Positions 8,540-19,505 are shown, counted from the first letter of the stretch. The stretch: 56,383 nucleotides of DNA from Litorilinea aerophila (GCA_945897075.1 CAMDEX010000008.1:1-56383), one strand, 5' to 3'. The notes: generated from the letters alone by a model not told the origin. A program made the numbers and translations.

Positions 8540-8968
8540 CTACTCAAAGGCCAACAATTTTACGGCTTCGACTGGAGTCAGTACCGTAAGGCCAAGATGC
8601 TTTTTTGCTGTGCGAAAATCCCGAATGTTCCAGGTGATCACAGACGCATTTGCATTCATCGCACAATTGACGATGTGATCGTCTCCCGGATCGGCCGCAA
8701 TGGGTCGCCAATTGTAATACACTGGAATGAACTGTGCCAGAGAGAGAAGCCTGTTAAGAATTGGATATATCTTTTGTAGCCGAGATGGGTTGAGTTTGCG
8801 GGTCAAAACGTCTGCATATTCATAGATCAATGCATCTGTCACACAAGGCTGAAATAGACCCACCAGCCACGCATCGAGCAAAATGCCCGATGCGCTTCCC
8901 TGTTTGGTGAGTCCTTCAAAAACAACATTTGTGTCTATTACAAAGCGCATTATTCTAATAGCAGCCAT
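8540..8968 (-). CDS. PIN-domain toxin (COG1569-like)
   Basis: The 142-residue protein has the PIN nuclease pattern: RFVIDTNVVFEGL near the start, a mid-chain acidic residue in YEYADVL, and PGDDHIVNCA and ASVITWNIRDF toward the end. PIN toxins cleave RNA with bound metal. The start could be the ATG at 8968 or at 8950. I prefer 8968 because a strong promoter ends exactly 6 nt before it, which predicts a leaderless message. The RHH gene downstream is the likely antitoxin. Confidence 0.8.
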   Translation of the reverse strand: MAAIRIMRFVIDTNVVFEGLTKQGSASGILLDAWLVGLFQPCVTDALIYEYADVLTRKLNPSRLQKIYPILNRLLSLAQFIPVYYNWRPIAADPGDDHIVNCAMNANASVITWNIRDFRTAKKHLGLTVLTPVEAVKLLAFE

Positions 8969-8974
8969 GACACC

Positions 8975-9003
8975 AGTATAGCACCAAATACGGCGTCATT
9001 CAA
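8975..9003 (-). promoter_or_regulatory. Promoter of the PIN/RHH operon, leaderless
   Basis: On the minus strand TTGAAT (9003-8998) and TATACT (8980-8975) are 17 bp apart, with an extended -10 TGC directly before TATACT. The hexamer ends 6 nt before the ATG at 8968. Confidence 0.65.
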
Positions 9004-9020
9004 GTAGGAGTTTTGCATTT

Positions 9021-9422
9021 TCAGTTCATCCAGAACTGAATGATGCCCGTGTCCATCGCCAGCCGCGCCAGCCAGAAAGCCACCGCCAGCCAGATGACGA
9101 CGATCACCCCGGCGGCGAACCAGTTGACCGGCTTGCCCTGCGCCATCAACGCTGCGGCCTGCGCCCGGCATTCCGCCAGGACAACGGGGGGAATCAGCCG
9201 CCGGGCCAGGAGGATGCCAGCGGGGACGAGGAGCAGATCGTCCAGATAGCCGAGGAGGGGGATGGGGTCGGGGATGAGATCGAGGGGGCTGAAGGCGTAG
9301 GCCACTACTGCCCCGGCCAGCAGACGCGCATACCAGGGCGTGCGCGGGTCGCGGCAGGCCAGGTAGAGGGCATAGCTCTCGACTTTGAGTTGGCGGGCGC
9401 GGGCTTTCCAGGTGGCGAGCAT
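9021..9422 (-). CDS. YkvA/DUF1232 membrane protein
   Basis: The 133-residue protein contains TPWYARLLAGAVVAYAFSPL followed by DLIPDPIPLLGYLDDLLLVP, the hallmark of DUF1232 (YkvA family). A second hydrophobic segment, GVIVVIWLAVAFWLARL, lies near the C-terminus. The family is widespread in bacteria with no settled function. The gene starts 19 nt after the XRE gene ends and may be cotranscribed with it. Confidence 0.8.
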   Translation of the reverse strand: MLATWKARARQLKVESYALYLACRDPRTPWYARLLAGAVVAYAFSPLDLIPDPIPLLGYLDDLLLVPAGILLARRLIPPVVLAECRAQAAALMAQGKPVNWFAAGVIVVIWLAVAFWLARLAMDTGIIQFWMN

Positions 9423-9441
9423 GGCAGACGGCTGTTTGTGG

Positions 9442-9759
9442 CTAACTGATGCTTTGAGGAACGAGTTCGTCCAGCGTTACATGCAGCGCTTTGGCGATAG
9501 CCCATAGCACTTCTGTTGTTCCGCTCCGCTTGTCGGTCTCAATCTGGGACAAATAGGGTGTGCTGATTCCCACCATTTCGGCCAACTGCTGTTGGGTGAA
9601 GCAACGATATTCACGCCAGACTTTGACTGGATTTTCGCCATCCAAGAGAGCAAAAGCAATTGCGCCGGGGATCAGTTCTTCTTCCCCTTGCGCAATTGCT
9701 GCTTTCATCGAATCAAAATCGCGGATATCCTGCAACATTTCAGCTAGGTTGTAATCCAC
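9442..9759 (-). CDS. XRE-family helix-turn-helix protein (probable antitoxin)
   Basis: The 105-residue protein has a C-terminal HTH: FTQQQLAEMVGISTPYLSQI followed by ETDKRSGTTEVLWAIAKALH. The first 45 residues (DYNLAEMLQDIRDFDSMKAA) resemble the N-terminal arm of HigA-like antitoxins. I chose the GTG at 9759 because AGGTGG lies 5 nt upstream; a GTG at 9768 is possible. It follows the 118-residue unknown gene by about 30 nt, an arrangement like toxin-first HigBA operons. It probably represses its own promoter. Confidence 0.7.
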   Translation of the reverse strand: MDYNLAEMLQDIRDFDSMKAAIAQGEEELIPGAIAFALLDGENPVKVWREYRCFTQQQLAEMVGISTPYLSQIETDKRSGTTEVLWAIAKALHVTLDELVPQSIS

Positions 9760-9790
9760 GCCCCCCACCTCAAAAAATTGCTTGAACGGA

Positions 9791-10147
9791 CTAGCGAGCG
9801 ATCTTTACGCCATTGAGAGGTATCTCTCCCTTGCGCAAGTCACGGGCGATAGGTAGGATGAGTTGCTTCAAATTGCTGTCGTAAGCAGGGGCAGGCCACA
9901 ATGTTTTCAATCGTTCCCGCGCCTGCTCGTTGATATGCACAGCGCCGGTCGCTTCCAGCAGAAGCATTGCCACTGATCCTGCGTTTTCCGTGACTACAAA
10001 GATGAATTCATCCCGATCTTGAATGAGGGATTGACGCATCTTGTTCGTTTGCTCGGCAAGTTCGTATTCGTATAGCCCGTAGTCCATAGCCCCGTCATGC
10101 AGCAGCGCTTGTGTAAGGAGTTTCTCGATCTTTTTGACAGAATTCAC
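9791..10147 (-). CDS. Unknown small protein paired with the XRE gene
   Basis: I do not recognise this 118-residue protein. It is mostly charged, with no membrane segment or metal motif. One strand-like stretch reads EFIFVVTENAGSVAMLLLEA. The GTG start at 10147 follows a clear promoter. Its place directly upstream of an XRE-type regulator suggests a toxin partner, but the sequence does not look like RelE, HigB or BrnT. It could also be a conserved hypothetical with an unrelated job. Confidence 0.5.
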   Translation of the reverse strand: MNSVKKIEKLLTQALLHDGAMDYGLYEYELAEQTNKMRQSLIQDRDEFIFVVTENAGSVAMLLLEATGAVHINEQARERLKTLWPAPAYDSNLKQLILPIARDLRKGEIPLNGVKIAR

Positions 10148-10203
10148 GGTGTACCCTATGCTCCTGGTTCTTTCGTCGGTTTTTGAAACAGATTTCTGAA
10201 CGC

Positions 10204-10232
10204 ATTATACGCAAATCAGGGTTCGACAACAA
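10204..10232 (-). promoter_or_regulatory. Promoter of the unknown/XRE gene pair
   Basis: On the minus strand TTGTTG (10232-10227) and a consensus TATAAT (10209-10204) are 17 bp apart. The leader to the GTG at 10147 is about 50 nt. Confidence 0.6.
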
Positions 10233-10319
10233 CCAGGCGGGCGTCCCCATCCAGGATCGCCCGCTCGCCCAACAAAGAAATAGGCGATTCCTCTAACCCG
10301 CTGGCCTGCTGTAGGGGTT

Positions 10320-10349
10320 TTGACGTACAGAGGCAGCCTGCCGGATAAT
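10320..10349 (+). promoter_or_regulatory. Putative promoter of the P1 peptidase gene
   Basis: TTGACG (10320-10325) and GATAAT (10344-10349) are separated by 18 bp, about 80 nt before the start at 10438. Confidence 0.5.
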
Positions 10350-10437
10350 GGAGGGAGACAGTTCCTCAGTAGGTGTGTGAGAATAACTACGAACTGATGA
10401 TTCTTGAATACCCAATACCAGATCTGGAGACCCACCC

Positions 10438-11511
10438 ATGCCCCGCGCTCGCGATCTCGGCGTTCCCTTCCCCGGCGACCCCGGCCCACTCAATGCGATA
10501 ACCGACGTGGCTGGCGTGTGCGTAGGCCACACCACACTCATCCAAGGTGCGCACGTGCGCACCGGCGTCACAGCCATCCTGCCTCGCGGCCCTGTCCACG
10601 CACCTGTTTTTGCTGGTTACCATTCCCTCAACGGCAACGGCGAGATGACAGGCACGCTTTGGATTGAGGAGTCAGGCTTTCTGGAAGGGCCGTTGCTGAT
10701 CACCAACACCCACAGCGTGGGCGTCGTGCGCGATGCGGTCATCGCCTGGACGGTGGAGCGCAAACTCTACCACCCGCTCCAGGGCGACGTTTTCTGGTCG
10801 CTGCCGGTGGTGGCGGAGACCTACGACGGGACACTTAACGAGATCAACGGTTTCCATGTGCAGCCAGCCCACGTCTTCGCCGCGCTGGACAACGCCGCTA
10901 CGGGGCCGGTGGCCGAGGGCAATGTGGGCGGGGGAACGGGGATGATCTGCCACGGCTTCAAAGGCGGCATCGGCACGGCCTCGCGGCGGTTGACGGGGGC
11001 GGAAGGGGGCTATACTGTCGGTGTGCTGGTGCAGGCCAACTACGGCGCGCGCCGCCATCTGACGATTGCCGGTGTGCCTGTGGGCCAGGAAATCCCCGAT
11101 CTGCTGCCGGAGGTCCACGCGGGGCCGCCGCCGCTGGGGGCCGGCTCGATTATCGGGGTGGTGGCGACGGATGCGCCGCTGCTCCCCCACCAACTCAAAC
11201 GGATCGCCCAACGGGTGGGGCTGGGCATTGCCCGGCTGGGTGGGATGGGAGCCAACACGTCGGGCGACATCTTCCTGGCCTTCTCCACGGCCAACCCTGG
11301 CGGCTGGCAGCGGGCGGAGGTGGCCCAGGTCGATCTGCTGCCCAACGACCGCATCACCCCCTTCTTCGAAGCGACGGTCTTTGCCGCCGAGGAGGCGATT
11401 GTCAACGCGCTGGTGGCCGCCCGCACGCTGACCGGGCGCAATGGCAATACTGTCCATGCCCTGCCCCACGACCGGTTGCAGGCCGCGCTGGAGAAATACA
11501 ACCGCCGATGA
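10438..11511 (+). CDS. P1 family peptidase (DmpA-like aminopeptidase, S58)
   Basis: The 357-residue protein matches the DmpA/beta-aminopeptidase family from end to end. It starts with DVAGVCVGHTTL and contains GNVGGGTGMICHGFKGGIGT and GANTSGDIFLAFSTANP. The family matures by autocatalytic cleavage before a Ser or Thr that becomes the N-terminal nucleophile of the beta subunit. The TSGD segment is the expected site. Enzymes of the group release N-terminal residues, including beta- or D-amino acids. The stop overlaps the GNAT gene by 4 nt (ATGA), so the two are coupled. Confidence 0.85.
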   Translation: MPRARDLGVPFPGDPGPLNAITDVAGVCVGHTTLIQGAHVRTGVTAILPRGPVHAPVFAGYHSLNGNGEMTGTLWIEESGFLEGPLLITNTHSVGVVRDAVIAWTVERKLYHPLQGDVFWSLPVVAETYDGTLNEINGFHVQPAHVFAALDNAATGPVAEGNVGGGTGMICHGFKGGIGTASRRLTGAEGGYTVGVLVQANYGARRHLTIAGVPVGQEIPDLLPEVHAGPPPLGAGSIIGVVATDAPLLPHQLKRIAQRVGLGIARLGGMGANTSGDIFLAFSTANPGGWQRAEVAQVDLLPNDRITPFFEATVFAAEEAIVNALVAARTLTGRNGNTVHALPHDRLQAALEKYNRR

Positions 11512-12068
11512 GCAACGCAACAATCATCCACAGCGAACGGTTGGAGCTAATCCCGATGGGGCCAGACCTTCTGAAAGCCAGTCTGCGGCAAGAGAAAGCA
11601 GCAGCTTCTGATTTGTTGGGGGCTGCTATTCCCGACGAATGGTTCGATGAAGACGGGTGGACAGCAGTACGCCTGGAGCAACTACTGGAGAATCCCGACT
11701 TCCAGCCCTGGTGTGTGCGGGCGATTGTCCTACGCGCCAGCCGGGAGATGATCGGTCACATCGGCTTTCACACCCAGCCCGACCCGGCTTATCTGGCGGA
11801 TATCGCGCCAGGAGGTGTCGAGTTCGGCTATACGGTTTTCACCGCCTACCGTCGCCAGGGCTATGCAGAAGAAGCGTCACGGGCGCTGATGGCGTGGGCA
11901 GAAGGCCAGTCTGTTGTGGCGCGTTTCGTCCTTTCCATCAGCCCGGAGAACGCGGCCTCCCTGGCCCTGGCCCAGAAGTTGGGTTTTGTGCGTATCAGCG
12001 AGTGGATGGATGAAGAGGATGGGCTGGAATGGGTCTTTGCGCGGGAGACGGTTCAAACGAAGGGGTAA
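11508..12068 (+). CDS. GNAT family N-acetyltransferase (RimJ/RimL-like)
   Basis: The 186-residue protein has the GNAT core: a substrate strand, EFGYTVFTAYRRQGYAEEAS where RRQGYA is the acetyl-CoA pyrophosphate loop, and the C-terminal SPENAASLALAQKLGFVRI. The latter is typical of GNATs that modify a protein N-terminus or a small amine. It overlaps the end of the P1 peptidase gene by 4 nt. The substrate is unknown. Confidence 0.85.
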   Translation: MSNATIIHSERLELIPMGPDLLKASLRQEKAAASDLLGAAIPDEWFDEDGWTAVRLEQLLENPDFQPWCVRAIVLRASREMIGHIGFHTQPDPAYLADIAPGGVEFGYTVFTAYRRQGYAEEASRALMAWAEGQSVVARFVLSISPENAASLALAQKLGFVRISEWMDEEDGLEWVFARETVQTKG

Positions 12069-12071
12069 GAG

Positions 12072-12144
12072 TACGCCCGGAGGGATTCGAACCCCCGACA
12101 CCTGGTTCCGAAGACCAGTGCTCTATCCACTGAGCTACGGGCGC
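12072..12144 (-). tRNA. tRNA-Arg (anticodon TCG)
   Basis: The minus strand folds as a cloverleaf of 73 nt. The D stem is GCTC/GAGC. The anticodon stem is CTGGT/ACCAG around loop CTTCGGA, giving anticodon TCG for Arg codon CGA. The T arm is GGGGG-TTCGAAT-CCCTC. The acceptor 5' GCGCCCG pairs with 3' CGGGCGT, leaving a G1-U72 wobble. No CCA is encoded. Confidence 0.93.
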
Positions 12145-12155
12145 GTGTTGGTAAA

Positions 12156-12185
12156 ATTGTAGCACAGAGGGGCGCTACTTACCAA
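12156..12185 (-). promoter_or_regulatory. Promoter of tRNA-Arg
   Basis: TTGGTA (12185-12180) and TACAAT (12161-12156) are 18 bp apart, with extended -10 TGTGC. The hexamer lies 11 nt before the tRNA 5' end. Confidence 0.6.
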
Positions 12186-12450
12186 ACAATTCGGCATGAC
12201 TGCCCGTTCTGATAAGTTGCAGTTCATCGTCGTATATTCTGTAGATGAGCAGCCAATCTGGTTGAAGATGACAGTCCCTATATCCTCGCCAGTTGCTTGT
12301 CAGCGGGTGATCCCGATATTTCTCCTCCAACGATTCCTGAGCGATCAGTTTTGTGATCACCGGTTCCAACAGGGACAAATCAGCGCCCTGTCTGCCCAAT
12401 CGCTTGACGTCGCGCCGAAATTGCGTAGACTGCCGAATCTTGAGGGGCAC
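12175..12450 (-). CDS. yafQ: YafQ family mRNA interferase toxin
   Basis: The 91-residue protein follows the YafQ pattern of the RelE superfamily: an N-terminal STQFRRDVKRLGRQG and a C-terminal core DHPLTSNWRGYRDCHLQPDW, then LLIYRIYDDELQLIRTGSHAELF. The conserved His, Asp and Arg residues expected for ribosome-dependent mRNA cleavage are present. The gene starts 3 nt after the DinJ gene ends, so the two form one operon. Confidence 0.88.
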   Translation of the reverse strand: MPLKIRQSTQFRRDVKRLGRQGADLSLLEPVITKLIAQESLEEKYRDHPLTSNWRGYRDCHLQPDWLLIYRIYDDELQLIRTGSHAELFGK

Positions 12451-12453
12451 AAG

Positions 12454-12714
12454 CTAATTCCGCCAATCTGCGAATAGTTCTTCCGTCGAAGCAAATACTT
12501 GCCCGCCGCCGTTTTCCACCTCTGCCATAGCAGCCAGGGTTTCCGCATTGGGGCGCTTGGCGGTTGGTTGAAAAGGTAAGCCACCCGTATTGACTGTCTG
12601 CTGTAAAAAGACACGAATCGCGTCAGCAGTGGACAGCCCGATTTCCGCCAGGATGACTTCTGCCTGTTCTTTCAATTCATGGCTGATTCTTGCTTGTACA
12701 GTAACGTTTGCCAT
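12454..12714 (-). CDS. dinJ: RelB/DinJ family antitoxin
   Basis: The 86-residue protein begins MANVTVQARISHELKEQAEV and continues with LSTADAIRVFLQQTVNTGGL, the ribbon-helix-helix of DinJ antitoxins. The C-terminal tail (ASTEELFADW) is the likely toxin-wrapping segment. AGGAG lies about 12 nt upstream of the ATG. DinJ with YafQ represses its own operon; a matching operator palindrome lies between the -35 and -10. Confidence 0.88.
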   Translation of the reverse strand: MANVTVQARISHELKEQAEVILAEIGLSTADAIRVFLQQTVNTGGLPFQPTAKRPNAETLAAMAEVENGGGQVFASTEELFADWRN

Positions 12715-12760
12715 TAGATCTTTCTACTCCTGTGTCTGCCGTTCGACGACACTTGGTTGC

Positions 12761-12790
12761 AGTATACAGTCAATTGACTGCATTTTGCAA
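12761..12790 (-). promoter_or_regulatory. dinJ-yafQ promoter with embedded palindromic operator
   Basis: On the minus strand TTGCAA (12790-12785) and TATACT (12766-12761) are 18 bp apart. The spacer begins with the perfect 14-bp palindrome CAGTCAATTGACTG (12767-12780), which abuts the -10. This is the expected place for DinJ-YafQ binding. Confidence 0.7.
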
Positions 12791-12826
12791 CTTATTTCCG
12801 TTCGCTATTTTCCTCTCCCTTTCCCG

Positions 12827-13543
<717 letters not shown>

Positions 13544-13569
13544 AAGGTAGCTCACGGGAGTTAGTGGTG

Positions 13570-13735
13570 GTGTTGCTGCGTATTGCGTATTGCGTATTTC
13601 GTAAGCTAGTGGTGTTTGAGCGGGCAGTATAGTTTGCGTGTACCGCCAAAGTCAATCCTGCAACGCCAATGCGAAACGCGTCGCCAGCCAACGAAACACA
13701 CAATACGCTTTACGGAATACGGAATACGCATTACG
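13570..13735. repeat. GTATTGC/GAATACG heptamers in inverted orientation
   Basis: Positions 13576-13604 carry GTATTGC-like 7-mers. Positions 13700-13735 carry related units in the opposite orientation (GAATACG). Together they could form a long hairpin between livG and livF. Confidence 0.75.
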
Positions 13736-14506
13736 TTTCAGTAGCAGCCTTACCCAAATATGCCTCGATCACACGCGGGTTGCGCTGAATCTCTTTGGGC
13801 GCGCCTTCGGCGATTTTGCGTCCGTAGTCGAGGACGTGAATCCAGTCCGAGATGCCCATCACAACTTTCATGTCGTGTTCGATGAGCAGAATCGTCAGCC
13901 CCAGATCGTCGCGCAACTGGCGGATGAAGTCAGTCAGGGATTGGGTTTCGCGGGGGTTCATCCCGGCGGAGGGTTCGTCGAGCAGGAGCAGTTTGGGTTG
14001 GGTAGCCAGGGCACGGGCGATCTCCAGACGGCGCTGTAAACCGTAGGGCAAGAAGTGGGCGATGACGTCGCCCCGTTCCGCGCCCAGCCCCACGTATTCC
14101 AATAACTCGTCGGCGCGTTTGTGGGCCGCGGCCTCCTCGATCTTCATGCCCCGCGTATGCAGCAGCGAGGCGTACCAGGGCGAGCGCAGACGGCAGTTCA
14201 TCCCCACCAGCACATTCTCGCGCGCCGTCATATTTTTGAAGAGGCGGATGTTTTGAAAGGTACGGGCGATGCCCAAAGAAGTCACCCGGTTGGGTTTGTA
14301 GCGCCCCAGCGTGTGACCGTCAAAGGTCAGCGTGCCCGCGCTGGGTGTGTAGAGACCCGTCGCCATATTGAAAAAAGTCGTCTTGCCCGCGCCGTTGGGT
14401 CCGATCAGACTGGCGATCTGCCCCGGCTCAATCGCAATATCCACGCTGTCCACCGCGGTCAGCCCGCCAAAACGTTTGCTGAGTCCCTGCGCGTGTAGGA
14501 GTGCCA

Positions 14507-14507
<1 letters not shown>
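13731..14507 (-). CDS. livG: Branched-chain amino acid ABC transporter ATP-binding protein LivG
   Basis: The 258-residue ATPase has Walker A GPNGAGKTT, the LivG-type segment GIARTFQNIRLFKNMTARENV, a signature-like LPYGLQRRLEIARAL, Walker B LLLLDEPSAGMNP and the switch histidine in IEHDMKVVM. It pairs with LivF. Its start overlaps the livM stop by 1 nt (TAATG), so translation is coupled. Confidence 0.92.
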
Positions 14508-16449
<1,942 letters not shown>

Positions 16450-16450
<1 letters not shown>

Positions 16451-17388
16451 CAGGCTTTCTCTGCCTCCCCCTGTCCCAGCAAGCCCTGTGGCCGGAAGAC
16501 CAGCACCAGAATCAGAATGGCGAAGATGACGGCCCGCGTCCACTGCGCGGCCAAATACTGATCGCTGAAGGCTTTGATCATCCCAATAATCAGTCCGCCC
16601 AGCATCGCCCCCGTAATGTTGCCAATGCCGCCGAAGACTGCCGCGGTGAAGGCAAAAAGACCGGCGTCAAAGCCCATCAGATAACGCCCGGTGTGCAGGA
16701 AGTTGCCGAAGATCATCCCGGCCGCGCCAGCCAGCGCACCGCCGATGAAAAAGGTGGTCATAATCACCCGCTCCACATTGATGCCCATAATGGCGGCGGC
16801 GTTGGCATTCTGGGCGCTGGCGCGCATCGCCTTGCCCAGCTTTGTGCGCTGGATAAAGAAACGCAGCCCGATCATCAACGGGATCGTCACGCCGATCAGG
16901 AGCAGGTCTTGGGTGGTAAAGAGAATGAAGGTATCCATCCCAAACCATTTACGCAAAATGTCGATGCGCGGGAAGAAGTCCGGGTAGTTGATCTGGCTGG
17001 AGCCGTACCAGTTGGCGAAGATATTTTCCAGGGCAAAGGACATGCCCACGGCTGTGATGAGGGGGGCCAGCCGGGGCGCTTTGCGTAACGGTTTGTAGGC
17101 GATGCGGTCAATGACGACATTGAGGACGCCGGTGAGCAGCATCGTCAGCAGCAGCACCGTTGTAAAGAGCCAGACCAGCTCGAAACCGACGAGTGTTCCC
17201 GTTGCCCCGTAGAGACGAAAAAGGCTGAGAGAAATGAGGAAGCCAAAGGTAAAAAGATCGCCGTGGGCAAAATTGATCAGCTCGATAATGCCGTACACCA
17301 TCGTATAGCCCAACGCAATCAACGCCAGATACGCGCCAATCGTCAGGCCGTTCAACAACTGTTGGATCAGAACTTCGCTTGGGGACAC
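16450..17388 (-). CDS. livH: Branched-chain amino acid ABC transporter permease LivH
   Basis: The 312-residue permease has LIALGYTMVYGIIELINFAH near the N-terminus, the LivH hallmark, and the coupling loop QRTKLGKAMRASAQNANAAA, then MGINVERVI. It contains about eight membrane segments. The start is the GTG at 17388, preceded by AGGGGG. It is the first permease gene of the cluster and is coupled to livM. Confidence 0.92.
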
Positions 17389-17397
17389 AGAAACCCC

Positions 17398-17664
17398 CTA
17401 CTGTAGATTAATGATGAGTTCAAGACCGTTGAACCGAATGCGGTTATCCATCACGACAAGCGGACTTTCTGGTGGGGCGACAAGCCTCAACTGACCTTCC
17501 ACCACAGTAGCGGTCAGGGTGAAGGTCTGCTTTTCATGCAGAATTTCTGCCCATAAGCCAAAGAATGTGTCGGCTGGGAGCGCGCCTTCCCAGCTTTTCG
17601 CCCAGTCGATATGTGTGTCTATAGCGGCCTCAAAATCCTGTGGGGATAGATATTCACCAGACAT
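17398..17664 (-). CDS. Small protein of unknown function inside the liv cluster
   Basis: The 88-residue protein starts at an ATG (17664) with a strong GGAGGAATA ribosome site. The sequence DFEAAIDTHIDWAKSWEGAL is helical and acidic, and the rest looks like beta strands ending in LELIINLQ. There is no signal peptide or membrane segment, and I recognise no family. A longer frame to 17841 lacks a ribosome site. It lies between livK and livH and may be cotranscribed with the importer by position only. Confidence 0.55.
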   Translation of the reverse strand: MSGEYLSPQDFEAAIDTHIDWAKSWEGALPADTFFGLWAEILHEKQTFTLTATVVEGQLRLVAPPESPLVVMDNRIRFNGLELIINLQ

Positions 17665-17762
17665 TATTCCTCCTGACCGAATCTCTGGCCGCGCACGATA
17701 TATGCGAGAACAATCCTGCGATGGATATCCAGAAACTCGGGGGGCAGGAGAACTCTGATCAT
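17664..17762 (-). CDS. Possible 32-residue ORF coupled to the small liv-cluster gene
   Basis: ATG (17762) to TAA (17666-17664) encodes MIRVLLPPEFLDIHRRIVLA and 12 more residues. The stop overlaps the next ATG as TAATG, and the GGAGGAA of the next gene lies inside it. No ribosome site precedes it, so it could be a chance ORF or the remnant of a longer gene. Confidence 0.25.
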   Translation of the reverse strand: MIRVLLPPEFLDIHRRIVLAYIVRGQRFGQEE

Positions 17763-17896
17763 TAGCAGTCACAAAATGGTTACAGTCAGCCTGTCTTACG
17801 AAACGTGAAACGTGAGAACAGACAACGATCTCACGTTTCACATTTCACTCGTCACAGCGGAGATGCGCCTTGACGCACCACGCACCACGCACTACA

Positions 17897-19255
17897 TTAC
17901 GGCTTGGCCGCGTCACAGGTGCCCGCGTCAAACATATCCGGGCTGATGGGGCCGACGAAGTTGGTCGGATCCCCGTCTTTGACCAGATAGCCGCCCATAT
18001 TGACCAGCGTGGGGTCACCGTCTGCGTTGAAGGCGAACTCGCCCGTAATGCCGTTGTAGGCACCAGTGCGCATCGCTTCGAGGATCGCACTGCGATCAGC
18101 GGTTGCTGCCCGCTCGATAGAATCGAGGATCACCTGCATAGACTGATAGGCATAGGTGCCCCAGGGGCTTGGCTCGGCATTGTACTCTGTCTTGTAGTCG
18201 CTGTAGTAGCGTTTGCCGGAGTCCGAGGTCAACTGGTTGCCGGTCAGACCGGGGAAAGTCAGGTAGACGTTGCCGTTGGCCACCTCTGCACCGCCCACCT
18301 GTTCGATCAGGGCCTGATCCTGCAGACCGTCCGGCCCCATGAATTTGATGCCCTGCTCAAAGAGACCGAGCGCCGCCATCTGCTGGATGACTTGGGGGCC
18401 ACCGCTATCAATCACAAAGCCGCCGTAGACCAGGTCCGGGTCGGCTGCCTTAATTTTTGTCAGCAGAGAGCGGAAATCAATGTCGGTGGACTCCACGCCG
18501 TCGCGCCCGACGATCTCAATGCCCAGCTTCTCGGCCTGCTGGATAAAGGCATCGGCCACACCCTTGCCATAGAGCTGGCGGTCGTCCAGAATGTAGACTT
18601 TGTTGAAGTCGAGACATTTGGCCCACGCGCCACCGGACCAGCCCTGCAGGTCGTCGGCCGCGTTGGTGCGGAAGTAGTTGACTACGCCGCTGGGCCGGTA
18701 GATCTCTGGCTCGCCCTGATCCCAGGGTTTGGTCAGGCCGGGGTAGGTGTTGGCCGGGGTGATGTGCGCCATGCCAGCGCGGTTGGTGATGGGCATGGAG
18801 ATTTTGGCCGCGCCGGAGTTGTAGGTGCCGAAATAGACCATACAATCGGCGTCGTTGACGCACTTCTGGGCGTTCTCAGCCTCAATCGTGCCGTCCCACG
18901 AGCCGGTGGTGGGGGAGGCGTCGTCCAGACTGACGACTTCGACAGTGAAGCCAGCCGGGCCGGCACCGCCGTGATCGTCCATATAGTGCTTGAGCGCCAG
19001 GGCTACGGCCTTCTGCATACTGTCGCCAATCGGGAGCATAGACCCCTGCAACGGCCAGCTTGTGTAGACTTTGACAACGCCGCCACTCTCGGCTGCCGGG
19101 GCTGCGGTGGGTGCGGGTGCGGCTTCGGCCGCGGCGGGGGCTGCTTCTTGCGCGGGCGCTGCTTCCGGGGCGGGAGCGGGCGCAGGGCACGCGCCCAGCA
19201 CCATCGCCATCACCACGAGCAGAGCCAGCAACGGATACAAACGCCACTGTTTCAT
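17897..19255 (-). CDS. livK: Branched-chain amino acid ABC transporter substrate-binding lipoprotein
   Basis: The 452-residue protein begins MKQWRLYPLLALLVVMAMVL followed by lipobox LGAC, then an Ala/Pro-rich linker of about 35 residues that tethers it to the membrane. The mature part is a type I periplasmic binding fold: VYTSWPLQGSMLPIGDSMQK at its start, then MVYFGTYNSGAAKI, ITNRAGMAHITPANTYPGLT and SPWGTYAYQSMQVILDSI. It captures amino acids or similar solutes for LivHMGF. AGGAGGAAG lies about 5 nt upstream of the start. Confidence 0.88.
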   Translation of the reverse strand: MKQWRLYPLLALLVVMAMVLGACPAPAPAPEAAPAQEAAPAAAEAAPAPTAAPAAESGGVVKVYTSWPLQGSMLPIGDSMQKAVALALKHYMDDHGGAGPAGFTVEVVSLDDASPTTGSWDGTIEAENAQKCVNDADCMVYFGTYNSGAAKISMPITNRAGMAHITPANTYPGLTKPWDQGEPEIYRPSGVVNYFRTNAADDLQGWSGGAWAKCLDFNKVYILDDRQLYGKGVADAFIQQAEKLGIEIVGRDGVESTDIDFRSLLTKIKAADPDLVYGGFVIDSGGPQVIQQMAALGLFEQGIKFMGPDGLQDQALIEQVGGAEVANGNVYLTFPGLTGNQLTSDSGKRYYSDYKTEYNAEPSPWGTYAYQSMQVILDSIERAATADRSAILEAMRTGAYNGITGEFAFNADGDPTLVNMGGYLVKDGDPTNFVGPISPDMFDAGTCDAAKP

Positions 19256-19419
19256 CGGTCTTCCTCCTAAGATGTGTGAAAATTGGACTGCAAATAGTAC
19301 GAACGGAGTCAAGCACAATTGGGGGTCAAACAGGCAGATGGGGAATAGGTCTGCCCTTTACCGCTATGGGTGGAACTGTTGGAAGCAGGCTAAGAATAGC
19401 ACAGGAGTTGGTTGGGGGC

Positions 19420-19505
19420 AAGTTGCAGGTGGAAAGTGGCAGGTGGAAAGTTGCAAGTTGCAGGTAGCCGGTCGCAACTCGCAACTCGCAACTCGCAGGT
19501 GGCGG
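19420..19505. repeat. AAGTTGC/AACTCGC/CAGGTGG heptamer repeats
   Basis: Tandem AAGTTGC, GTGGAAA-CAGGTGG and four AACTCGC-like units, all with a 7-bp period, fill the gap between the livK gene and the small gene at 19516. Confidence 0.8.

Noticed and set aside
10205..10430. Small minus-strand ORFs in the gap before the P1 peptidase gene
   Set aside because: They overlap clear promoters for both flanking genes and have no ribosome site or conserved features.
17665..17841. N-terminal extension of the 88-residue liv-cluster protein
   Set aside because: The internal ATG at 17664 has a near-perfect ribosome site, and the upstream part looks random.
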